A stretch of 29,156 bases of DNA from Chitinophagaceae bacterium UBA2793 (GTDB lineage: Bacteria; Bacteroidota; Bacteroidia; Chitinophagales; Chitinophagaceae): assembly GCA_002352045.1 (NCBI GenBank), contig DEHT01000043.1:1-29156 (forward strand). The letters run 5' to 3'. Both the position numbers and the translations under genes were made by a program. Within the stretch, counting starts at the first letter, position 1, and the number at the start of each line of letters is the position of its first letter. Positions 1-7,455 of this stretch are shown in pieces. Under the pieces are notes generated by a model. It was not told the origin of the DNA and did not search any database. It worked only from the letters and a program-made list of their open reading frames with translations.

Positions 1-680
1 ACCACTGCAAAAAATTCTGCTTTGTTTGTGTAAGAGTACTCATTAATATCCGATTTACCTTTTGCAATCTGCAGCATATTTTCATGAATCAAATTCATCC
101 AGGGCAGCACATATTTTTTATCCAACAACAATTCAGGAATACCATCGGTATCACCGTCGGCTTTATCAATCAGGTGAACAAACTCATGAATAGCGGTATT
201 GTGTTTATCCGATTGGTTTCTGAATCCTTGCCGCAAAGAGGCCTTTGATAAAAACATGGTATTATTATATACACCCTCACCTACCATTCCCAAAATATTT
301 CTATTGGTACTGCCCCTGCTTTCAAAACGGTGGTTAATAGCATCCGAATAAAGCAATACTTCTTTTAAGTTATAGTATCGCCATTTTTTAAAATGAAAAA
401 TGGGTATGCAAGCTGCCGATGCTATCAACAACCTGTCGAGTTCTTCCACTTTAGTATCTACACCCGTAATGCGGGTATGGCTTAAAAAGAAATGAACATC
501 GTCTTCAAAAGCTGCCTTTCCATCTGCATCTAATAATTGATAAAACAAAACATGCTCCTCCAATAATTTAGTATCCACAGGTTCCAATGCATTGCCCTTA
601 GTGGATTTACTTTGTTTTGCGAAAAAATAAAAAGCATACAATGCTATTGCAATAAAAATTAAAAAAGCTATTAGCTGCAT
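1..680 (-). CDS. M90 family (MtfA-like) zinc metallopeptidase, partial
   Basis: Partial: the gene runs off the left edge, leaving 226 codons from the ATG at 678-680. Translation of the minus strand gives a hydrophobic N-terminus (residues about 2-20, one membrane anchor), then a soluble domain with the zinc-binding HEFVH at residues 165-169. Further on is TNKAEFFAV (about 218-226), matching the MtfA motif whose glutamate is the third zinc ligand. MtfA of enterobacteria is a cytosolic peptidase linked to the regulator Mlc. The membrane anchor here suggests a membrane-attached relative, and its substrate is unknown. It lies 76 bases behind the SET-domain gene on the same strand and may share its transcript. 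The family call rests on HExxH plus the downstream AEFFAV motif; the C-terminal end is not visible. Confidence 0.82.
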   Translation of the reverse strand, partial: MQLIAFLIFIAIALYAFYFFAKQSKSTKGNALEPVDTKLLEEHVLFYQLLDADGKAAFEDDVHFFLSHTRITGVDTKVEELDRLLIASAACIPIFHFKKWRYYNLKEVLLYSDAINHRFESRGSTNRNILGMVGEGVYNNTMFLSKASLRQGFRNQSDKHNTAIHEFVHLIDKADGDTDGIPELLLDKKYVLPWMNLIHENMLQIAKGKSDINEYSYTNKAEFFAV

Positions 681-756
681 GGGAATAAAATTTTTTACTA
701 CTGTAAAATGAGCTATGCGCTCATAGCACATTTAGCTTGCTTCAAAATAAAGTCAA

Positions 757-1143
757 CTACTTTTCAAACCAAACCTTTCTTTCATCGTTCCAGTCGCCAT
801 TATAATTGATGGTTAATTCTTCATCAGGGTCTATATCTCTCACCGATTTAATCATTATCATATTCTCCTCAAAATCCATATAGTACTCGCAATTACTTGC
901 ATAACTGTGATTATATATTGGAATTAATCCCAAAGCCATACAGCATTCAGTTTTTTGTGGCCCCCATTCAAAAATATAATCGTGCAACAAAGTTTTATCT
1001 AAGTGCACACGGTCTTTAGCTTCCATTACAACTACCGGCGAAATTTCAATAATGGTTTCGGCCTCTATGGCTTCGGTTGTAAAAACACCCCTTCCTTTTT
1101 CGGCTGTTTCCTTTATCAATAAAAAAGGGAGCTGCATTATCAT
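757..1143 (-). CDS. SET-domain protein lysine methyltransferase-like
   Basis: A 128-residue protein made almost entirely of a compact SET domain. Visible motifs in order: KGRGVF at 16-21 (S-adenosylmethionine-binding N-terminal strand), YNHSYASNC at 77-85 (the NHS motif of the SET pseudoknot) and EELTINY at 109-114 region, equivalent to the ELTFDY motif that carries the catalytic tyrosine. SET enzymes transfer methyl groups from SAM to protein lysines. Bacterial stand-alone versions are short like this one and their targets are mostly unknown. There are no pre-SET or post-SET cysteine clusters. The start ATG (1141-1143) could be replaced by the in-frame ATG at 1135-1137 with little effect. 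It is divergent from mgtE across only 52 bases and co-directional with the M90 peptidase gene. Confidence 0.85.
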   Translation of the reverse strand: MIMQLPFLLIKETAEKGRGVFTTEAIEAETIIEISPVVVMEAKDRVHLDKTLLHDYIFEWGPQKTECCMALGLIPIYNHSYASNCEYYMDFEENMIMIKSVRDIDPDEELTINYNGDWNDERKVWFEK

Positions 1144-1195
1144 GTGTAAATATTATGAGTTAAATTGCGCATCGCTAAATTAATGTATTCGTTGG

Positions 1196-2587
1196 ATGCT
1201 TTCAGAATTTGAAGAAATATCGTTGCAACAGCAGTTCGAAGAAATAATTGCTTCGGAAGACAAGTTGGTTATCCAGGATTTTCTGAACAACCAAAACATC
1301 AGCGATGTAGCCGAACTCATTTACGAAAATGAAGAATTTGAATCGCAGATAATTTCGCATCTTTCCATTCACCGTGCAGCCAGTGTTTTTAAAATATTAG
1401 ACCCTGCAGAGCAAAAAAGAATCATTAAAGATTTGCCGCCATTTAAATCGGCGGAATTACTCAACGAACTGCCTGCAGATGATAGAGTGTCTTTTTTAGA
1501 AGAACTGCCAACGGGCACCGTAAGAGAGTTGATAAAAACCCTTGACCCCGAGGAAAGAAAAATTACCCTGGAAATGATGGGCTACCCCGAAAACAGTGTG
1601 GGCAGGCTGATGACACCCGAATATGTGTATGTGTACGAATACAATTCGGTGAGAGAAGTGATTGAAACCATTAGAAGGTTTGGAGTAAATTCCGAAACGG
1701 TAGATGTAATTTATGTAATTAATTACAAAGGCGAACTACTCGATGACCTTAGAATTAGAGACATTATTTTGGCATCACCCGATGCTAAGGTGAGCGAATT
1801 GATGGATGGCCGCTTTATTGCATTGAATGCAAACGACGACCAGGAAAAAGCCAACGAAGTTTTTAAAATGAACAACCGTGTGGCCTTGGCTGTAACCGAT
1901 GACAACAACATTCTGTTGGGAATAGTAACCATTGATGACGTACTGTGGATTGCCAGCGAAGAATTTACCGAAGACATTCAAAAAATTGGTGGTACCGAAG
2001 CATTGGAAGAACCATACTTAGATGTAAGCATTCCTAAGCTGGTAAAAAAGCGTGTAGGCTGGTTAGTTATATTATTACTGGGCGAAATGCTAACGGCAAC
2101 TGCCATGCAATATTTTGAAGCAGAAATAGAATCGGCTACTGTACTGGCATTATTTATTCCTTTAATAATGAGCAGTGGTGGCAATAGCGGCTCACAAGCT
2201 TCTACCTTAATTATTCAGGCAATGGCATTGGGCGAACTCACTATTAAAGATTGGTGGACCGTAATGCGTAGAGAGATTATAGCGGGTTTAATGCTTGGCA
2301 TTGTATTAGGTGCTATTGGTTTTTTAAGAATATTTTTGTGGCAGCAATTGCATATTTACGATTACGGCAGTTATTGGCAATTAGTGGGCTATACCGTTGC
2401 CATTTCATTAATGGGTATTGTATTGTGGGGAAGCTTAATGGGGTCCATGCTACCCATTCTTTTAAAACGATTAAAACTCGACCCCGCAGCATCTTCTGCC
2501 CCTTTTGTAGCAACCCTGGTGGATGTAACAGGAATTGTAATTTATTTTTCAGTGGCTTATTTTTTCTTAAAAGGAATCTTGTTGTAA
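1196..2587 (+). CDS. mgtE: magnesium transporter MgtE
   Basis: A 463-residue Mg2+ channel/transporter of the inner membrane. The order is canonical: an alpha-superhelical MgtE_N domain (about 30-130), a pair of CBS domains (about 135-260, including the LGIVTIDDVL strand-helix) that act as the cytosolic Mg2+ sensor, a connecting helix, then five membrane helices from about residue 287 to the C-terminus. The signature GGNSGSQ lies at 328-334. The pore motif DPAASSAPFVATLVDVTG is present with Asp443, equivalent to the ion-selecting aspartate of Thermus MgtE. Length and domain content are normal. It is divergent from the SET gene and followed by a conspicuous inverted repeat. Gating by intracellular Mg2+ through the CBS/N domains is known for the family. 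Confidence 0.97.
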   Translation: MLSEFEEISLQQQFEEIIASEDKLVIQDFLNNQNISDVAELIYENEEFESQIISHLSIHRAASVFKILDPAEQKRIIKDLPPFKSAELLNELPADDRVSFLEELPTGTVRELIKTLDPEERKITLEMMGYPENSVGRLMTPEYVYVYEYNSVREVIETIRRFGVNSETVDVIYVINYKGELLDDLRIRDIILASPDAKVSELMDGRFIALNANDDQEKANEVFKMNNRVALAVTDDNNILLGIVTIDDVLWIASEEFTEDIQKIGGTEALEEPYLDVSIPKLVKKRVGWLVILLLGEMLTATAMQYFEAEIESATVLALFIPLIMSSGGNSGSQASTLIIQAMALGELTIKDWWTVMRREIIAGLMLGIVLGAIGFLRIFLWQQLHIYDYGSYWQLVGYTVAISLMGIVLWGSLMGSMLPILLKRLKLDPAASSAPFVATLVDVTGIVIYFSVAYFFLKGILL

Positions 2588-2600
2588 TTATAACGGGTAT

Positions 2601-2663
2601 AAGGTGGTCGACCTTTTGCAAAGGGCTCCACTACTTACATAAACTAACAAGGTCGACCACCTT
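2601..2663. repeat. perfect 15-bp inverted repeat around a 33-bp spacer
   Basis: AAGGTGGTCGACCTT (2601-2615) is repeated as its exact reverse complement AAGGTCGACCACCTT (2649-2663). Each arm contains the 8-bp palindrome GGTCGACC. It sits in the gap between the convergent ends of mgtE and the histidine phosphatase gene. There is no T-run after either arm, so it does not look like an ordinary intrinsic terminator, and I see no flanking target-site duplication. It may be a dispersed REP-like or small non-autonomous element, or a protein-binding site. Confidence 0.75.
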
Positions 2664-2722
2664 ACAAATTAAAAGCAGTCTTGTTTTAATTAGTGTAGTA
2701 ATGTTTCAGTTGTTTTAAACAA

Positions 2723-3253
2723 TCAGGATGGCTTACCATATTTTTTTTGTTTCAATTTAGCCTTCCCTTTTTTCTGAATCACCATAAACAAATTATCAAA
2801 TTCGGTTTCGGGCAATTCTTTTATGCTGAATGTGGTTACACCTGCCTTTCTTATAATGGCCGGCAAAGTATTGCTATGCCCTACTACTAAAATATTTTTT
2901 GCTTTACCGGCTCTTTGTAAAAGTGTTTTCAAAAAATCATCGCCTGATTCATCCGCTTTATACTGAATAGAATCAATGCCCTGGTACAGGCGAATGGAAT
3001 CGGCCGTCATTCCGGTTCGCCTGTATTGCGAAGCCATAATTAAATCAATTTTTTTATTTTTTAAGCTCCTGTATAAATCGCCGGCTCTTTGTTTGCCTGC
3101 GGTAGAGATAGCAGGATTGGTTCCGGTATCTTTTTCAGCATGTCTTACTATATATAATGTTCTTTTTCCGGTATAAACTTGTTGGGCATAAATTGTTTCT
3201 ACTGTAAACGATAATGCAGCGATTAAAAAAAAAGAAAAGTAATATTTATTCAT
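2723..3253 (-). CDS. exported histidine phosphatase family protein (SixA/PhoE-like)
   Basis: The start is taken at the ATG at 3251-3253, because it puts a clean signal peptide at the N-terminus (MNKYYFSFFLIAALSFTV, cleavage near ETIYAQ); a longer reading frame upstream to 3304 has no such logic. The mature domain begins with TLYIVRHAEK: the RHxE motif gives the phosphorylated histidine. Later, NILVVGHSNTLP supplies the second catalytic histidine. At 176 residues it is a minimal branch-2-like or SixA-like histidine phosphatase without a large insert. The C-terminus is lysine-rich (KKGKAKLKQKKYGKPS). Its substrate cannot be read from sequence. It is expected in the periplasm or on the outside of the inner membrane. 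It is convergent with mgtE and divergent from glmS. Confidence 0.88.
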   Translation of the reverse strand: MNKYYFSFFLIAALSFTVETIYAQQVYTGKRTLYIVRHAEKDTGTNPAISTAGKQRAGDLYRSLKNKKIDLIMASQYRRTGMTADSIRLYQGIDSIQYKADESGDDFLKTLLQRAGKAKNILVVGHSNTLPAIIRKAGVTTFSIKELPETEFDNLFMVIQKKGKAKLKQKKYGKPS

Positions 3254-3360
3254 AAAAAAACAGTTTGATTTAAGTCTATCTATTGCACCCGCAAAAAAAC
3301 GCATTTCAGTTTATTTTCAATAATATTGCAAATTAAATTTAATAAGAAAAAAGCTTCTAT

Positions 3361-5199
3361 ATGTGTGGAATTGTAGGATATACCGGGCCAAAACAAGCTT
3401 ACCCCATTGTATTAAAAGGATTACAAAGATTAGAATACAGAGGCTACGATAGCAGCGGTGTGGCTTTATTGAAAGATGGAAAATTATCCGTTTATAAAAA
3501 GAAAGGAAAGGTAGCCGAACTGGAACAGGAAATGCTGCAAAAAGACAGCAGTGCCCATATTGGCATTGGCCATACCCGATGGGCAACGCATGGTGAACCC
3601 AGTGACCGAAATGCGCATCCGCACCGAAGTGCCAATGGCAGGTTTGCCATGATTCACAATGGCATTATTGAAAACTATGCTCAACTTAAAAACGAGCTTG
3701 TAAGCAAAGGATATAGTTTTTCAAGTGACACCGATACCGAAGTGTTGCTCAATTTTATTGAGCACATTCAAACCAATAACAATTGCGATGTGGAAGAAGC
3801 ACTTCGCATTGCATTGAAAAGAGTAACGGGCGCTTATTGTATTTTATTGATTGATGAACAAGACCCCGACACCATTATTGCTGCACGCAAAGGAAGCCCC
3901 CTAGTTATTGGTGTAGGCAAGGGCGAACATTTTTTAGCCAGCGATGCTTCGCCTATCATTGAATATACAAAGGAAGTAGTGTATGTAAACGATTATGAGT
4001 TGGCCATTGTAAAACCCGACCAACTGATTCTTAAAAACCTGGGCAACGAAAAAATTACGCCTTACATTACTACCCTCGATATGGAACTGGCAGCCATTGA
4101 AAAAGGCGGCTACGACCATTTTATGCTCAAAGAAATATTTGAACAACCCAGCACCATTTATGATTGCTTACGGGGCAGGTTAGACGCTAATGCCGGAACC
4201 ATTACCATGGGCGGTATCGAAAAAAACTTTGAGCAGTTAATAAATGCCAACCGAATAATGATTGTGGCCTGCGGCACAAGCTGGCATGCAGGCTTAGTAG
4301 CCGAATACATTATTGAAGAAATTTGCCGCATCCCGGTGGAAGTGGAATATGCTTCGGAGTTTAGATATAGAAATCCCATTGTTAACAAAGGCGATGTAAT
4401 TATTGCCATTTCACAAAGCGGAGAAACAGCAGATACTTTAGTGGCTTTGGAAAAAGCCAAAGAAAATGGTGCATTTATTTTTGGTGTGGTAAATGTAGTT
4501 GGCTCATCCATTGCCCGCATTTCTCATGCCGGCGCTTACACACATGCAGGCCACGAAATTGGTGTAGCATCTACCAAAGCATTTACCGGGCAATTGGCTG
4601 TACTTATGATGATGGCTTTAAAAATGGCCATCAAAAAAGGAACCATTACACAAGAGCGTTATCAGCAATTGTTAAACGAACTGCAGGATGTACCCGAAAA
4701 AGTAAACGCCATTTTAAAAAATGCTGAAGAGCTAAAAACCATTGCACATAAATATAAAGATGCCGGCGACTTTTTATTTTTAGGCAGAGGATACAACTTC
4801 CCCATTGCATTGGAAGGGGCTTTAAAACTCAAAGAAATTTCTTACATACATGCAGAAGGGTACCCGGCTGCAGAAATGAAACATGGCCCCATTGCCCTGG
4901 TTGATGAAAAACTTCCGGTGGTTTTTATTGCTACCAAAGATTCGTACCACGAAAAAATTGTGAGCAATATGCAGGAAATTAAAGCAAGAAAAGGAAAAAT
5001 AATTTCCATTATTACCCAAGGCGATCACATTAGCCCTACGCTTAGTGATGATGTATTTAGCATTCCGCCGGCCGATGAATTAATAGCACCTATCATAAGC
5101 GTAATTCCTTTGCAATTGCTTTCTTACTATACTGGTATTGCAAAAGGTATTGATGTAGATAAACCCCGAAACCTTGCAAAAAGTGTAACGGTAGAATAG
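3361..5199 (+). CDS. glmS: glutamine--fructose-6-phosphate aminotransferase (isomerizing)
   Basis: A 612-residue cytosolic enzyme that makes glucosamine-6-phosphate from fructose-6-phosphate and glutamine, the first step to UDP-GlcNAc for peptidoglycan and lipid A. It begins MCGIVGY, where Cys2 is the glutaminase nucleophile once Met1 is removed. HTRWATHG and the following GATase type II residues occupy the first ~220 residues. Two SIS sugar-isomerase domains follow; the first carries ACGTSWHA and SQSGETADT, the second EGYPAAEMKHGP. The C-terminus, PRNLAKSVTVE, matches the conserved tail that closes the sugar site. The length is normal. I see no glmS ribozyme in the 107-base upstream gap. The next gene (DUF4954) follows on the same strand after 71 bases, so co-transcription is likely. 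Confidence 0.98.
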   Translation: MCGIVGYTGPKQAYPIVLKGLQRLEYRGYDSSGVALLKDGKLSVYKKKGKVAELEQEMLQKDSSAHIGIGHTRWATHGEPSDRNAHPHRSANGRFAMIHNGIIENYAQLKNELVSKGYSFSSDTDTEVLLNFIEHIQTNNNCDVEEALRIALKRVTGAYCILLIDEQDPDTIIAARKGSPLVIGVGKGEHFLASDASPIIEYTKEVVYVNDYELAIVKPDQLILKNLGNEKITPYITTLDMELAAIEKGGYDHFMLKEIFEQPSTIYDCLRGRLDANAGTITMGGIEKNFEQLINANRIMIVACGTSWHAGLVAEYIIEEICRIPVEVEYASEFRYRNPIVNKGDVIIAISQSGETADTLVALEKAKENGAFIFGVVNVVGSSIARISHAGAYTHAGHEIGVASTKAFTGQLAVLMMMALKMAIKKGTITQERYQQLLNELQDVPEKVNAILKNAEELKTIAHKYKDAGDFLFLGRGYNFPIALEGALKLKEISYIHAEGYPAAEMKHGPIALVDEKLPVVFIATKDSYHEKIVSNMQEIKARKGKIISIITQGDHISPTLSDDVFSIPPADELIAPIISVIPLQLLSYYTGIAKGIDVDKPRNLAKSVTVE

Positions 5200-5270
5200 T
5201 TCAATTGCCCGGTTGGCATCAGCTACAAAATACTTTGATATGTATTTTACTTTAACTTTTGGATAGCTAT

Positions 5271-7382
5271 ATGAATATTATTAACACAAAAACAATTGCT
5301 TCGCTGGGATACCATTTTATTCCTGCTGAAAATCTTCCAAAAGGAAAAAACGAATACTATCTTAGAGAACAACAGCAACCATCGGGCAATCGTTATCATC
5401 CGCTCAGTACGGCGCAAATAGATACCTTGGTTCACAACCGAAATACTTCCGACAATTGGAACAATATATTAGTAGCCGAAAACTTTAATGCCAATTTAGT
5501 ACGCAACTGTAAATTTTATGGCTTGATACGCATTGGCCAATTAGATGAAGTGTATAAAGAATTTCATGATTTTAAAATGCCGGTTGGCTTGTACAACAGC
5601 ACCATCATTAGTTGCGATTTTGGCAACAATGTTTGTATTGACAATGTGAATTATTTAAGTCATTACATAATTTCCGATGAAGTAATGATTGCCAATGTAG
5701 GCGAACTCGACACTACCAATCATTCAAAATTTGGGAATGGCATTGTAAAAGACGGCGAGCCCGAAAGCGTAAGAACCTGGGTGGAGGTTTGTAATGAAAA
5801 TGGAGGCAGAAGTATTTTACCTTTTGAAGATATGTTGCCCGGCGATGCATTTCTGTGGAGCCAAAACAGAGATGATGAAGCTTTGATGAAACAATTTATC
5901 GCTTTCACCCAAAAAACTTTAGACAGCAGGCGTGGTTATTATGGAACCATTGGCAAACGTACCGTTATTAAAAATTGCAGCATTATTAAAGATACCCAAA
6001 TAGGTGAAGATGCTTATATAAAAGGAGCCAATAAAATAAAAAATGTAACCATTAAAAGCGATGCCAAAAGAACTTCGCAAATTGGTGAAGGCTGCGAATT
6101 GGTGAACGGCATTGTAGGCTTTGGTTGTAGAATTTTTTACGGTGTAAAAGCGGTTCGCTTTGTAATGGCTTCGCATTCGCAATTAAAATATGGAGCCCGG
6201 CTTATCAATTCTTACCTAGGCAACAATGCCACTATTTCCTGCTGCGAAGTTTTGAACAGCTTAATATTTCCTTCGCATGAGCAGCACCACAACAATTCTT
6301 TTTTATGCGCCTCTCTTATTTTAGGCCAAAGCAATATTGCAGCGGGCGCCACCATTGGCAGCAATCACAATAGCCGAAGCCCCGATGGCGAAATTATTGC
6401 CGGACGTGGATTTTGGCCGGGCCTATGTGTAAGCCTTAAACACAATTCTATTTTTCCTTCTTTCAGCATTATTGCTAAAGGCGATTATCATTTTGAACTA
6501 AATATTCCCATCCCATTTAGTTTAATTAGCAACGATATAACGAACGACCATTTAGTGATAATGCCCGGCTATTGGTTTTTGCACAATATGTATGCCTTGG
6601 AACGCAATAGTTGGAAATACAAAGACCGGGACAAACGAACCGAAAAAATTCAAACCATTGAATACGATTATTTAGCTCCCGATACCATCAACGAAATTTT
6701 TTCGGCACTATCCATCCTCGAAAAATTAAAAACCGATGAAGATGATAATGCTTTTACAACAGGTTGGGAAAACAGTAAAAGACAAATTAAAGTAGTTAAA
6801 GTAAAAAAATCTATCGCACTGTTTAAAGAGTTGATTGGCTATTATGGAATTTGTGAGATAATGCAGCACTATCAACAAAATAAATTTACCAACTTCGATT
6901 CTTTTAAAAAATCGTTGCAAACAAAAATAAGCCGCAGCCAATGGATAAATGTTGGAAGCCAGTTGATAAAAAAATCATCGGTCCAAAAATTAAAAGACCA
7001 AATAAAAACCGGTAAAATAAATAGTTGGAACCAGGTGCATCAATTTTATAAAGAGCAGGGCAAATTATACGAAGCAGATAAATTGCAACATGCATACACT
7101 TCGCTTTTAGAAATAAATAATATTACGGCTAAACAATTTACGGCCGAATCTTTCAAAGTATTTTTAAAACAGGCATTACAAACCCGTGAGTGGATGTGTA
7201 AAGGCATTTATGATTCCAGGGCTAAAGACTACAGCAATCCATTTAGGCAAATGGTTTACCAAAGCAATGAAGAAATGAACAAAGTTTTGGGTAAGCTGGA
7301 AGATAATTCCTTTATTCAAACTCAACTGGCTGCTTTGGATAAAATGAAAAAAGAAGTAAAATCAATGATAAAGAAATTATAA
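5271..7382 (+). CDS. DUF4954 family protein with left-handed beta-helix (hexapeptide-like) region
   Basis: A 703-residue protein from the ATG at 5271; the reading frame could begin at a TTG at 5259, but the ATG gives MNIINTKTIASLGYHF and is preferred. Residues about 40-90 (YHPLSTAQIDTL, NNILVAENFN, NCKFYGLIRIG) match the start of the DUF4954 family as I know it from Bacteroidota. The stretch about 90-440 is rich in short turns of the type xIGxxx (TQIGEDAYIKGA, ATIGSNHNSRSP), which is the pattern of a left-handed beta-helix as in UDP-GlcNAc acyltransferases and sugar-nucleotide enzymes. The last ~250 residues are charged and helical and end in a lysine-rich tail (DUF6819-like). No catalytic residues are assigned for the family. 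The position behind glmS fits a link to amino-sugar or sugar-nucleotide metabolism, but that is inference. Confidence 0.85.
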   Translation: MNIINTKTIASLGYHFIPAENLPKGKNEYYLREQQQPSGNRYHPLSTAQIDTLVHNRNTSDNWNNILVAENFNANLVRNCKFYGLIRIGQLDEVYKEFHDFKMPVGLYNSTIISCDFGNNVCIDNVNYLSHYIISDEVMIANVGELDTTNHSKFGNGIVKDGEPESVRTWVEVCNENGGRSILPFEDMLPGDAFLWSQNRDDEALMKQFIAFTQKTLDSRRGYYGTIGKRTVIKNCSIIKDTQIGEDAYIKGANKIKNVTIKSDAKRTSQIGEGCELVNGIVGFGCRIFYGVKAVRFVMASHSQLKYGARLINSYLGNNATISCCEVLNSLIFPSHEQHHNNSFLCASLILGQSNIAAGATIGSNHNSRSPDGEIIAGRGFWPGLCVSLKHNSIFPSFSIIAKGDYHFELNIPIPFSLISNDITNDHLVIMPGYWFLHNMYALERNSWKYKDRDKRTEKIQTIEYDYLAPDTINEIFSALSILEKLKTDEDDNAFTTGWENSKRQIKVVKVKKSIALFKELIGYYGICEIMQHYQQNKFTNFDSFKKSLQTKISRSQWINVGSQLIKKSSVQKLKDQIKTGKINSWNQVHQFYKEQGKLYEADKLQHAYTSLLEINNITAKQFTAESFKVFLKQALQTREWMCKGIYDSRAKDYSNPFRQMVYQSNEEMNKVLGKLEDNSFIQTQLAALDKMKKEVKSMIKKL

Positions 7383-7430
7383 AATCTGTTTCTACACACT
7401 TTATTTTCGCTATTTGAGTTGAGATAAAAA

Positions 7431-7438
7431 TATATTTG
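7431..7438 (+). promoter_or_regulatory. Bacteroidota -7 promoter element (TATATTTG)
   Basis: Exact match to TAnnTTTG 17 bases before the ATG of the MutS-family gene. A TTTG occurs at 7413-7416, but the gap of 14 is short for a -33 element, so only the -7 box is called. Confidence 0.55.
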
Positions 7439-7455
7439 TACCCCAATAATAAAAC

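Noticed and set aside
2601..2663. Inverted repeat as ends of an insertion sequence
   Set aside because: Only 33 bases lie between the arms, with no coding capacity and no target duplication.
2338..2718. 126-codon plus-strand frame covering the end of mgtE and the inverted repeat
   Set aside because: Most of it is an out-of-frame reading of mgtE; the remainder runs through the inverted repeat and has no family signal.
3254..3360. Possible glmS ribozyme upstream of glmS
   Set aside because: The 107-base divergent gap is AT-rich and shows none of the GC-paired core expected; the ribozyme is a Firmicutes feature.
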